Source: Phytoseiulus persimilis | Taxonomy: Eukaryota > Arthropoda > Arachnida > Mesostigmata > Phytoseiidae | Assembly: GCA_037576195.1 (NCBI GenBank) | Contig: CM075104.1 | Span: 11,238,211-11,302,210, forward strand | Length of the DNA stretch: 64,000 nucleotides | Direction: 5' to 3' | Shown here: piece by piece, positions 12,445-36,603 of the stretch | How positions within the stretch are numbered: position 1 is the stretch's first letter | Layout: every line of letters begins with the position of its first letter | Notes under the pieces: generated by a model | What the model saw: the letters and a program-made list of their open reading frames with translations, nothing else | Databases searched by the model: none | What the model was told of the DNA's origin: nothing | Translations under genes and position numbers: made by a program

Positions 12445-13577
12445 TCATTGTGGAGAATATATTTGGAACGCGTAGTTAGTAGTAGCGAATTTACAATAAG
12501 ACTTCACACAGTTTTCATCAAATTTCAACAGTTGGATGATGAATCTTGAAATTATCAGTGTCACAGGAGCTCTGAGAATTGTATCACATTGAGCCGGATC
12601 GATGTTATCCGGGAAAGCTGGCTTGATATTCTCAGAGTCACGAGGATAAAGCTTGGGAAGGTTTGTGCTCGCACCACCGACGCTGCCCGAAGGACGCGAA
12701 GAAAAACAACAAACGGAACCAGTTCCTCGACGTCTTCGCCCATTCCTCTTATCTTCCGTTGAGAGGGACGGCAAATCACACCTTTGAAAGCGAGGAACTA
12801 AGGAAGCTGTTGACTCGATGATGGCGTGCCCGAAATAGCGACCTTGTTTCAAACAAGCTCTGACGTTGGACTGCTCTTCGCGGATGATGTGCCGGAGGAT
12901 CGTAGAATAAAGGCTGGAGATCGTCCACCAATAACTGGAGCCGACAACTATCGATGAGCTGACAGAAATCGAAGAGTCGGTGGGTTATCGAAACGAGAAT
13001 CCTCGTGGAAGTCTTGGCGGGCCCGACTTTCCGATGCTCTGATTCCGGTCCACAAATTTGAGCTCCGAGTAATTCCCTGTTTAGACGTTCGAACATCTCC
13101 TCAATTTCGCTGCCCATTGGAATCGCATGCAGCGAGATATCTGGCGGTAAGGCACCGAGGCAGTGTTTGAAACCCCCATGACGCGCGATTGACTCATTCA
13201 TTGGACGGTGTTCTAGGAGGCAGCGCATATCGAATCCAAGGTGGAGAAAGGAATCATCGAGAGTATTCCCCTTGTTACCGGATATCGACGTAGTCTGCCG
13301 ACTGCGTATGCACGAGTTTACTCATTGGAATCGGAGGAGCCGACGTTTTCTTTATGCAGTAACAACCCCCACGGGCGTAGTTCATCTTGAATATCTCGTC
13401 ATGATCGAAGGATCGCTTCAGCCATCTCATTCGGCTCGAATTGGCGATCGACTCGTCAAAGACGCTTCTGTTCACCGTGATGGGAAACGCCGCCTCTTGG
13501 CGAAAACTCGAGGAATTATTCGACGTTCCGAGAATAAAAGCTGAAGCGAGAGAAGAAGAAAACGAAACAAGCCACAA
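12445..13577 (-). CDS. Possible multi-exon protein gene, unrecognised; weak chemoreceptor-like hints
   Basis: Several neighbouring - strand frames read like protein: 13577-13275 (SIANSSRMRWLKRSFDHDEI, ending near a CCG|GTAACA donor), 13228-12776 (PPDISLHAIPMGSEIEEMF, then SITHRLFDFCQLIDS) and 12852-12445, whose end reads PVTLIISRFIIQLLKF. The segment RLFDFCQLID and the late hydrophobic stretch ending in K-F loosely recall arthropod gustatory receptors, whose last helix ends in a TYhhhhhQF motif. The exons could not be joined in one consistent frame and membrane helices are not obvious in the middle. Treat as a candidate region rather than a gene model; chance open frames in moderately GC-rich DNA are the main alternative. 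Confidence 0.22.
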
Positions 13578-16500
13578 ACCAGCCAGCCAGCGAAAGACCG
13601 CCTCTGAAAACGTAATAATTTAAGGAACGGAGGCTCCGACTGGGAGAGGAGAGATCCCGCTGTTTTTCTATTAAAATTTATTTTTTTGCACTCCGTCCAC
13701 CTCCCTTGAGACATGAGGCCTCTTATTGTCTCTTCGGAATCGTCGTCTTCACTTGTCATTCTAAATCGTGCATCGGAGGCTTATCCAGCCCCATCAATCT
13801 ACCTGAAGCGAAGCAATCGGATACCCGTTTCGAACTTTCAAACGACCTCCTGACCAGAACTTCAGTTCATCCAGCATCCAAACAATACGGGTATAGAATG
13901 GGCCTCCATCACGGCTCAACGTCTCAAGAGACGTCGGAATTTGAAAAGCATCGAATCCAACCTGTGGAGTGGAAGCTCATTCGGCTTTTCCGATATCGAC
14001 TGTTAGAATGGGCAGAATAAAAACAAGCATCGACCGAGAACGAGATTGGGTACCTAGGAAGATTAACGCCGCGTCCCCTGATTCATCGCGACAATCAGAA
14101 AACCGTCGGTGAACTCCGCCTGCTCTTCACAGTGCCATCAGCCGCCGGAAGTAATTTCCAGCTCGAAAACTAGACGCATTGGCGGAGCACTGAGAACTGA
14201 AGATGAATATTCCGAGGAGCCGAACTCTGAAGCGTCCATCTCAGACAATCTGAAACCCCGAGGCTCCATGCGGATTGCTGGGAGTCGATGAATTGAACGC
14301 GAAAACGATCTGAGACGAGTCTGATGTGGGACTTGCAAGCGCCGGTCGGTGGGAAACTTCCGCCGACAAGGAACTCGAGGGAACCCGGGTCATCTCGAGG
14401 GGATCTCGATTCCGGTCATCTTTTCTCGTATAGGTTCTTCGGACGTTGTTCGGACAGTCATCCTCCCGGAGTACCGGAGGAAATCGGTGCCTCAGCCAAC
14501 CGATCCCGACTCTATATTCGAGATACAGCCATCCGAGAGATTCTCTCTGACACATTCCGTTTTAGCGATTCAGGCAGCGTGCCTCTTTCCTGAATCGTTT
14601 CCCACACAGGGGTGTTGTTGTTTATCCCCTGCCGAAAATTCGTCTCGGGAAGAACGCAGGAAACTTCCCGATGATCCGTGAATTATACTGCCGATACGTG
14701 CGCTGGAAGTACGAATCAAACAGAACCGAGAGCGGATCCAAGACGCCCTTTGGTTTCCATTGAGAATGCCACTTTTTCATTCGGTTGGTCACGTAGTATT
14801 TACTATGGAGAGATGTAGTCTCAAGCACAATCACGCAACATCTCGATCCGTCGGCCGATGTTATTCCGTAACGTTCCGCTGAACGAAGACAGACCCACAC
14901 ACTCACGGATGCTTTCACTCATCCAGCCCTCCATTCTCCTCCAACTATCCACCCACACAAGCAGATCCCATTTCCACTTTGTAAACTTTCTACTCCTGTT
15001 ACTCCGCAACCTCTCGGACGGCGATCGGGATGGGTGGTCTGATGGAGCCACCGGCCGACCTAATGAGAATTTCTACTCTTGAATTTCTACACAGAGAGAT
15101 TTTCTGCCGACCGCAAACTGCTGAAGACCGAGTTCATTTTCCCTCTTCGATTCTTGTCCCTCCCCCCGAGCTCTCTCAGATATTCCGATCGGCGGAAACA
15201 CCTCTCGGACAGAAGCTGAGCTCGTCGGCTGAAGAATCTATCGATAAGGCGATGTAGTAGAGTCTTTCACTGACTGTAATTCATCATCAAACGGATCCTA
15301 TGAATCCCAAAGATGAATACGAAACGAAACGAGCCGTTCCGTACACGGGTTTATGGATCTCACAGCAACCTTGCGAAATTCCCATCCTACGCTCCTGCCT
15401 GGCCCGTCGGCTCCAGATAGAGGACCATGAGCAGTTCCATAAATACTTGAGTAGATCCGACACTTTGAAGAGGCTTTTCGTTTGAATTCAAGAGAGAGAG
15501 AGAGCTGAAATGGTGAGAGTCGTGGCCAGATCCCGGAGCGCGTAAAAGCCCTAAAACTCGCTGGTTTGGGAGGAAGCTTCGAATCTGCAGACGTCTACTT
15601 ATGCAGGCTGGAAGCGACTAGCCGGCATAAACATCATCCTGCGGGAGCCTTTCTGGCTGTCTAACGGTAGGTTCAGGACTCGGAGCTGTCTCACGCAATA
15701 TTCTCCCGAGGACGCTCGCATCGCTGGACAATCATCGACAAGGAATGGCAGCCATGGTTCGATTGAATGATAACCTCTACCACGGACGATTGGAACCAGA
15801 CTGGCTTCCGTTCGTTGCTCGATAAGATAAGCGCAGCACGAGGCAGTTGCCTCGCGTCTGTATACGGCGGAAAACGATCACAGCTGACGAATCTGTGCGG
15901 CATCAGTACGAGCATCTGTCCGAGATGCTTATTCGCAAGGCCTGCTCCATGATGCTGTCAGTGGACTTGGTCGATCTTTCGAAGGTCGTCAGTATCTTCC
16001 ATTTGCTGCGCATTTCGGGACGAAACCCGCCCACAACGAGAGCGCATCGAAATGCATCTGAGGAAGCAAGCGGAGCCAGTTCAAACGCACCACGACGAAG
16101 TATTTCGAGGGTCGAATGAAGCAGATGAATCAAGAGCGAGAGGAGCCCGTTCGCATCTAAGCGTTCTGGACTCTCGCCTTTCTGTCAGCTTTCGGCCTTC
16201 TGTACATTCTATCGGGCCGTCGTTAGAGTTTTTTCTTCTCGGAGCTAACACAGCGTAGGCTTCTTTCACAGGCGTTCGCTGCTGAGCCTGGCGGCAGGCT
16301 GCTTGCCGGGTAGGCAGGCGTCTGCTTCTCTCTTCTTTCTGTCGACTTTCTTGACATAAAATATGGTCGAGAAGGAAGGTTGGAATCGCAGCTTGATCTG
16401 ATTCAGAGGGAGAAGCAGATTGTGCCGGGTAGCATCAAGCTGGATTCGGCCGAGTTCGGACCCTGACGAAAAAAAAACTCGCCGAGAGCTCTTCGTCTCG

Positions 16501-19500
16501 GCTCAACCGAAGCTGTTCGAGCCTGCTCAGAGTCCCCCGCTCGCAGACAGAGACCGGAGGATGTTGTTCGGTCGGAGAGTGTTGTCTGACGTGCCGGTTT
16601 CTCGAGCAGAAAACGAATTCACGTCGTTGAGAACACGTCCCAAATCAGAACGGCATCCATGCTTCCAACGGCTTCGCAACTCCGAGTAGGAGACTCGGCA
16701 CCAACTCGGTCCGTATCCCGGGCATTATACATATAAGGTGGCGCGACATAATCGGCTCATTCCACCGAAAGTAGGCAATGGCTCCCTACAGGGCTGTAGA
16801 TCCATTTACTCGTCTACCCACCTACCCTGCACAAGGAGCGGATGCCATTATACCATTAGTTGCAGGGCTCTGCCTTTCGTTCCCGGATATTGATTCACGA
16901 AACGTTCTGGAGCAAGAGCTGCCGCCCTTCGCCAGGTTTCGGTGGAAAAATATCATTTTCAGTGGCGTTCCCGATCCGACTCTAGATGCGTTCCTGGAGT
17001 TCTTTGCAATATTTGAAATATTCACCTCAGTCGGAGGATCACGCCAGAACGGGCAACTGTTCGGAGGCGGGGCCTGCAATTGCAAGATCTCCACAATGCT
17101 GGGGAGATGGCGCTGTTCCTATAGAGCGATCGGGGGAGATCGTCGCAAGAGGGTGTATTTCCTTTCGATGCTTTGAGGGGGGTGGTATCTACACAGCGAA
17201 TGGCGGGAGATTATGTGTCTGCGTGAGTGAGTCAGCGGTGACGTGGCACGGGAGGGCAAGCAAATTCAACTTTGTAAGCTCTTGAGCAAACTTTAGCGTG
17301 TTCCTTGCACAGGCCCACCTTGGGCTCATGAATGCTGCTTCGTCTATGTGAACAGCCAGTCAATGCAACTCCGGGGCTCCCTCCGATATGATGAAATTAT
17401 TCGAAGAAGTGGGTTAATGTTTGAGCGACAGAAGTCTCGCGGTTCGAATCCAGGTTCTGCGATCTGTCGTTCGGAATATCCTGGCTGCGTCCTTCCTGAA
17501 TACGCTCGCACGTCAAATGAAGTCTTGGAAGCGATCCCGATTCTAGAATGAGCCACGGCATAGGAACCGTTAGGGGTGAAACATCCCCCAGAGAAATCGA
17601 TTCCTCACAGAGTTGACGATTTGTTTAGCCGCTCACCGGATTTTGATAGTGATCCGCTCGTCAGATGCCCGAGACAAGTTCAGAGAGCGCAAAAATGTCG
17701 ACAACGAAGGAATAAGATTGTGGTTTTTGGAATTGTCCCTTTTGGAGCCGCAAATCTGTTTCCATCGATTAGGCGTCGTCTCGGAAGATCGACTGAGAAC
17801 GTTCCCAGGTGAGCAGCTCAGAATGTTCCTCATTCAGGTCATAATTCTCGCCTCGTAGAGCTCCCACATCAGAAGTAGAAGGAGCATCAACGCGAGTCCA
17901 CGAAGCGATCGCGAGAACTCAAGGAAACCTCGATCGAGATTTGGACAGAAGCGCTACTGATGCGTGCCGTGAATGACCCCCTCAATCCAGCACTCAGAAA
18001 GCTCAGCGATCACATTTTTTCGGGAACAGGGACTCCGTCAGAACCAGTCCCAATGGTTAATGCTAGGCTCTAGATACTTCGATGCGACTCTCTTCTGAAT
18101 AGTTCGTTGGATTCTACTGAGAGCGAAACCCGAGCCCGGGGCTTCCGCGCCGCGGAGCCCTGAAATCGCAGCCTGAGAAGTTGAACGCCGGTTGACGGAA
18201 TAAACCGAGTCCGGTGAGGACGGTCAGAATGCGACAAACCGCCTACCATTGTCTGATCAGTGCTGGGCTCATCCGGACACTTCTTCGAATCTTCGTGCGG
18301 ATCGTCGTCTTCTCGGTGACAACATGGGCGACATGGCATCCCGGTTTACAACTGCCCGAGAAGCGTCCTCGCTTTTAATTGGCATTTTATGGCGATCTCA
18401 ATCCGAGTCGGCGACATCGGCTCTAGTCGGAATCGCTACGTTCGATTTCAACACAAACATCCGAACTCCACCGCACACCCGCGTAACGAATCGTTCCAAC
18501 AACCTGCAGGATCCTGCAGCACGCACAAACAACCGTGACAATGTCCGTTTTATGATGTCGCTTCACGAAACGCGACTCCGATGCCCCTTTTCCCGACCCG
18601 CTGAGATCCCAGTGAGAGTGGGAGTGGCGTCTTGAGATCCCGAGACGATTCGAATGTCCTCTCGGGAGGAGAAATACTTTATCGAAGTCCAAGAGGTTCA
18701 GTACCATGCAGCAACGAGCAACCTGAGCACATGGCTCACTTGGCGGCGTGTATGCGCGATTGAGCGTCTGTGTGACACGTACCAGTCATAGTGCCGTCGA
18801 GAGACGGCAGGAGCGGCGGGTAATAACGTGTTTGATGTCCCATAAATTGCGGACATGGCGCGCTGTCGGTTTGTTGTGCGGTTTTAGCAGCGGAATAACA
18901 GCAGCGGCGGCGGTGGCAGCGGCATGGCCTCCTCTTCTTCCTCACCGCCCGCCGATATTATCATTCTGTTTCTGCTGCCACTTTCATGCCATGGCCGCTT
19001 TCAGATTGAACGAAACAATTCCGGAGAGCCTCTCGAGATTCTGCATAGGTGAGCCTCGGGACACGTCTCGGATTGTGCGCGAAGCTTCCTCGACTCCTGA
19101 ATCAGGAGTCCTGATCTCAACAACGTGGGGGGCTCGCGCGGCGGAACGACGTTCCTCTGGGCCTGAGCTTTGTAAAAGTTGTCCGCCCGACGAGGTCGTT
19201 TTTTTGGACGTTATCGAGTTGCAAATGGAATATCCACTCAGATTCCACCCGTTAGAAGAGAATTCCGGAGTGTAGTATTTCTGCATGCGATTGATTTCTT
19301 CAATCCAGTGTCCGGTGTTGTTCGACTCCCCCAAGAATGGCCAGTCTGGTGGGGAACCCTTCCCTTGTAATGAGAGAAACGCCCAGTCCTATGGCGTTCC
19401 TTTGCATTGTAATGCTCACGTGATCCAATCGCTAGTTTCGATAACTTTTCCAGGAAACTCCGGTTCCCGAAGTCGAGATCCCAAATGGAGGAATTCCGAA

Positions 19501-20806
19501 TCGCTGCGAGAAACTTACAGCCCCACTCACGAGCCGCGACTTGCCGTTCACTAAACCTCCACCTCTCGCACGGCTTGCGGTCTCAGCGACGGAACGAGCG
19601 AAAAAGAAGAGAACTACGTTAGTTTCGTCGCTTTCGACGCCGTGGTGGCCACCGCTGGTGGTGATTGCGACAACAACGACAGATGACGACGATGAAAAGT
19701 TCACCGAGAGCTCATCATCATTGATGACTAATCATCAGCGGCAGCATACATTTACCGATTCTCAACCGCGATTCCATGGCCCTCACTTTGCTCCAGGGGG
19801 CGAGAACTTGAAGTTTCCGCCTTCAGTCCTCATCGACGCGAGTCGGAGTGTCACGTGAGTCTTGGTCGAAGCAGAACTTCTCGTTTACTGCTCGAGCGGT
19901 CGGAGAGCTCTGACGTGATGATTTCCGGCACGAGCGGAGGGAAACCGAGCACTGAGGTTCTATCGATCGTGATGCGGCTTCGAGACTGCGACGTCGCTGC
20001 GACGTTCGGCAACGTGACGCAAGCCTGCTCCCATTTCAGCCGAATGTTTCAGAAGCTCTTGTCTAATTATGTGCCATGCTCTATTCACTAGACGTGCCCC
20101 TCGAGGCATTCGTATGGGAATCTTGAACATCAGTAAAGCGATGGGAGGGGCATTGTTCCTGTGGCGTCTTTTCCAAACTCAGCGAGTTCAGACACGACAC
20201 CTCGAATTCTTTCCTCGCTAAGCGGAGCATTTGTTCATTTCGGAAACTTCTCCGAATCTCATCTCCCGTTTGGCCCCATTGACGTCCTCTTGGCCGTTCG
20301 CAAGCACGGTCCGACACAAACGAGGTGCCCCGATCAGTTACGAAAAACTTCCAAAAAAGATTCCGTCGTAAACTGCTCAGTGATGGTTATATGCTATTCA
20401 ATTTAACGGTAAGTGGCAGTGTCGGTCGTGACTTGGTCCGACCGCCGTTCTCGTTGAGAGGAAAGCCACTTGGAGATCACGACTGAGTTCATCAATTCTA
20501 AGTGTATCAGATCAGCCAATTTCTCTCGTCTACTCTCCGTGAAACACTGGGAGTTTATTTATACATAATTCGCCTCTCCCCGTTATTCTTTAATTTTCTC
20601 GATCGGTTCCACTGAGAGCAGCTACTAAGAACGCGTTCAGAACCACGAGCAAACTGACTGACACGGATCCTGTGTCAGTCATCGCTATCGATGCCATTCA
20701 AGGATGATGGAACTCTCCTTGGATTAGGCCAGGCGCGAGGTCGATCGGGGCTTGACGACCATTCGAGAACTGTCGGTTTGGAGAAACTATTTTGAGATCT
20801 GCTGAG
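13578..20806. other. Long tract with no recognisable gene
   Basis: Seven kilobases of short overlapping frames. The most protein-like is on the + strand at 15847-16119 (YEHLSEMLIRKACSMMLS), followed in another frame by TTTKYFEGRMKQMNQEREEP at about 16080-16155. No family is recognised and no exon chain holds. A (GA)n run occurs at about 15490-15503. An inverted repeat at 19092-19110 is listed separately. Some of this may be distal regulatory DNA of Ubx, but nothing shows that directly. Confidence 0.3.
19092..19110. repeat. Inverted repeat GACTCCTGA-A-TCAGGAGTC
   Basis: Perfect 9-nt arms (19092-19100 and 19102-19110) flank a single A. The right half is followed by CTGA, so it also pairs with the next bases (TCAGGA-G-TCCTGA, 19102-19114). 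The same core recurs within a longer palindrome at 41115-41143. Confidence 0.6.
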
Positions 20807-21345
20807 CTAACATAGCCTGTTTGGCCGGAGAGTTGTTTCACCCGATCCACGGCCGGGATATCGAGACGTTTTTTCACAACTAACCCGGTACCGAAAATCC
20901 CTCCCGCTCTCTTCTCCATCGGACTGGTGTGACTTGGGCTGCTGTTTCGCTAGCTCTCTCGGCATCTGATTTTCCCCGTATCGAGGCCGTGGTGACACCT
21001 GTGATAGAGGGATCCTAGCCTCGGGCGCGAATTTCTGAACGAACTGCGCGTCATTGGACTCGGATCAAGCTGCCGGCTTGCCGGCATCCTTAGAGACCTC
21101 GACCAGAAGATCAACCTCGCTTCCGTTTGTTAACTCAGTTCCCCCTGGAAAGTCTGTTTTTTTCCCCGGATCGACGCAGGATATCTCGGGACGGGTGAAC
21201 CGCCCCCTCTGAGGAACGAGAACAAGGAAATCCTGTTTTTCAGAACGAGCTGCGCACCCTGAGGAGCCAGAAGCCAACGGGACTGGAGAGGATTCCGAAC
21301 ATGTATTGCAGTCTACGGGCGAGCAACTCGTCACGAGCTGAATCC
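20807..21345 (-). CDS. Possible coding exons, unrecognised, upstream of Ubx
   Basis: One - strand frame is open from an acceptor-like GATTCAG near 21340 down to 20807, except for a single TGA at about 21065. The upstream part contains FLVLVPQRGRFTRPEISC and NGSEVDLLVEV. The downstream part contains NDAQFVQKFAPEARIP and NQMPRELAKQQPKSHQSDGE. Removing an intron from GAG|GTCTCT to TCACAG|GTGTCA would excise the stop and keep phase. The residues are polar and disordered-looking and match no family I know. It could be a small gene divergent from Ubx, or chance. Confidence 0.22.
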
Positions 21346-23535
21346 TCGTCGATCGGAAAGATCCTTCGCACTTGAAGCGTCGTAAAGCCTCTCATGCAGA
21401 CAGGCTGACAGAAACGGAACCAAGTTCGTTATTGCTTGGCTGGTGACTCTCAAGCGAAAACGCTGGAGTACGGGCCAACGGTCAGGGCACTAGACGACAA
21501 CCGACAAGGGAGATAGACGACCAGGCGAGCGTACTTCTCTGCGGTTGCTTTCGGTTCGGTTTTACGTTGCCGCCAAACAGCTTGTCCATTTAACAACCCG
21601 TTTTCTTTTTCTTCACTTTAATCCCCTGTTTGATGAGAAACAGACTGGCACTCACCGCGGCGTCGTTATTCAGCCGGATCGCGCGTTTTTTCTCGCGACG
21701 CAGTCTCGTCCTTCTCAGCTTGGCATGCCAGCCGATCGTTAAGAAAGCTCATCACCCCAAATCGCGCCATCATAAGCTTCATCCCGCCGTCGACCACCGA
21801 AGTTATCGGGGTCCTGAATGATCCAATCGGAAAGTTCGGCGATTCGTTCCCAGTTCTCAACACTGACGATAATTACGTCATGAGCGCAGCGAGTGTTCAT
21901 CACATTTGAGAGGTTGATTCGGTTCCCTCTGTTTGAGAAAGTTCCGAGGTAGCAGAGGTAATTATCACCGCCGGGTCCATAACGACCACGACGAGTCAAA
22001 GAACGAGCTCATCAAAATAGTAATAATGTTCCCCGACTGAGAACGACCTCCCCTTCGGCTGGCTTCTTCATTTCGTCTTCTTCTTCTGTGGTTATTCCTT
22101 CTGCTGCCGCAGCGGCCGTTGTATCCCCGCTCACCTCCCTCCGAGGCGAAGGTTCTTGGCTCGTCCCGGTCGAGTCGCTCCGGCTTCGACGCGAGAGCTG
22201 CAACCACCGTTAAAGAACATCAGGTGCGCCATACGCCCGACATCCTTCAACCGATGCCATAATGCTATCGAAGCGACAGAGGGCGCCACTGCAGCGGGCG
22301 GTCCCTAAGAAGGGAGGCGGGGTCTTGGGTTTTTTTCTTAGCGTTCGTGTAATGGACCATTAGGGGTTCTTTATGTGCCATCATACGCGTTATATCCAGC
22401 GAGTCGCGCGACGACTCATACTCGTGCGCGAATTTGCCCTCAAATCGCGACAAAAGCGGTCGTTCCCTCAACAACTGCTGCTGCTCTCGGTAGTGGTGGT
22501 GCGTCAACGCCATTCCGTGAGCCGTGCAAGCGGCTGATCGGTTTGCGCAAGTGGCCGTTCGAGGCGAGGAAGTGTGGGACATTTCTATCGAAACTTCAAC
22601 TCTAGTGCGCTGTGTTGTGCTGTGCTATGCTGTGCTGTGCTCCGGGCCCGTCTGTTTGCGAGCGATCTCAGTGCGGAGGCAACCCTTTGCCAGAGGAATA
22701 GCCCATCGTCGGTCTGCTCAGACAGCCAGCTCATTCGAGCGGTTGTCCGTTGGAGAGTCCATTCAGTGTTCGCTCGGAGAGCTCGTGGAGAACGCAGTTG
22801 CGCTCTGGAGAAGTTGGGCTACAATGGTGGTTCACAGAGCGGATAGAAACGAACCTTGTGACAGGGCCGCGGAGTTCTCCGACGGCGCTGAAGTTCAGTG
22901 AGCCGCAAGTCAGGAAGCACAGGAGAACGAAGCCAGCACGGAGCTGCCGCGAGAACCGCCAACCTGAAGCCGAGCACTGAGCAGCAGCCAGAGCGCAAAG
23001 CCGCCAGCAACAGCCGAATGACGTAGATAACAGAAGTGCAAACACTCACTCAACCGATATACGTAAGAAGTGCCAATCAACCTAAACCGCAGAATACGTA
23101 TTTTGCCATAGTTCCGAGCTTCAGCTATACGCAACGATTCATTCAATAAGGACGCCATATACGTAAATCGTCGGACCGTCAACCATTTTCGCGTTTGGAA
23201 TCCTCGTCGTGTTTCTCGCCGTTGTATCTTCATAACCTTCACCGCCATATTGCCGTGTTCTCATCTCTTTACCACTTCTACAAGCTGATGGGAAAGAAAA
23301 TACAGTGTGACAACCACAGCATCATCATCGTCGGGGAAAAGTGCAATTGTGTTCCTTTGTGAATCCAGTACTGAGTAGGTGGAAGTGATCGTCCTCATCG
23401 CTGGGAGTCTACGACCGAGTCATCGTGCGGACAGCTGCCGGCAGCCAAGGCCTTCAGGAAGCACAGTTCGTTGATTCATCGAAACGGCAACAGGAAGACT
23501 CTCGCTCCTTATACAGTCATCAGCAGTGAGGGAAA
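21346..23535 (+). promoter_or_regulatory. Upstream and presumed 5' UTR region of Ubx
   Basis: This region directly precedes the Ubx start codon and should contain its promoter and long 5' leader. It holds only short open frames and a TGTGC-type simple repeat near 22609-22641. I see no TATA box at a convincing distance and cannot place the transcription start. Confidence 0.35.
22609..22641. repeat. Imperfect TGTGC/TGCTG simple repeat
   Basis: About six imperfect units of TGTGCTG occur in the presumed Ubx 5' region. It is a simple-sequence expansion with no coding signature. Confidence 0.6.
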
Positions 23536-36080
<12,545 letters not shown>

Positions 36081-36153
36081 ATGGTCGCTTTACAACCGGA
36101 TGAAAAGATCACAAGCAAAAATCTCAAGTTGCCCAACGCACTGGGATGGATAC

Positions 36154-36201
36154 CATAAAATATATATAAATATAAATATATATATAAATATATACACACA
36201 C
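36154..36201. repeat. AT-rich TATAAATA simple repeat in the Ubx 3' UTR
   Basis: Alternating TATA/TAAATA units end in a short (CA)n run. It is simple sequence within the presumed 3' UTR. Confidence 0.75.
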
Positions 36202-36563
36202 AGAAAAGGAAGCACTCCCAACGAGAGTTCATGCTTTAAGAACGACGGTGAAGAACGCGATACGTTTACGTAGTTAGGTAGGCTAGCACAGATGAAAGAA
36301 ACTAGTCGGAGCTAAATACGAGATTACTTAAAATACGTATGCATGTTTTTAGTCCTAGGTCGACAGCAACAACAACAAAAAAACATCAATCGATATACCA
36401 GAACGGGAAACATCTAGGACTATACGTAAACAGGATAGTCAGATGCCTGATAGTACCGATATCCTAATTGTACACGTATTGAATGCTTCGGCGTCTGGTT
36501 AGTAAGGAAATGTCTACGGCCTAATGAGTCTCGGGCGAACTTATGATGAGCAAATACCTATCA

Positions 36564-36571
36564 TGTAAATA
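36564..36571 (+). promoter_or_regulatory. Pumilio-type response element in the Ubx 3' UTR
   Basis: TGTAAATA matches the core PUF-protein binding site UGUAHAUA. It lies 4 nt upstream of the AATAAA signal. It would make Ubx mRNA a candidate for translational repression or turnover by Pumilio, but an 8-mer can occur by chance. Confidence 0.4.
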
Positions 36572-36574
36572 TCC

Positions 36575-36580
36575 AATAAA
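36575..36580 (+). terminator. Poly(A) signal of Ubx
   Basis: AATAAA lies 495 nt after the stop and is followed by a T/C-rich stretch (TGTCTCTCTCTCTGG), a typical downstream element. Confidence 0.65.
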
Positions 36581-36603
36581 TTCATACGACTGTCTCTCTC
36601 TCT

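Larger units (their letters stand above)
36081..36603 (+). other. Ubx 3' UTR
   Basis: This runs from the Ubx stop codon to just past the first canonical poly(A) signal. It is AT-rich compared with its surroundings, carries a TATAAA-type simple repeat and a Pumilio-type element, and has no long open frame. Confidence 0.6.

Noticed and set aside
16785-16805. CTGTAGATCC resembling part of the miR-10 seed and 5' half
   Set aside because: Identity stops after about 10 nt and no hairpin partner is present. The site is not next to a Dfd/Scr-type Hox gene.
16778-17176. 132-codon + frame at 16.8-17.2 kb
   Set aside because: It has no motif, no supporting splice sites and competing frames on both strands. 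Its length is within chance expectation.
17435-17460. GGTTCGAATCC, a tRNA B-box look-alike
   Set aside because: The flanking bases (CGCGG and CCAGG) do not form a T-arm stem, and no A box or acceptor stem was found at the right distance.
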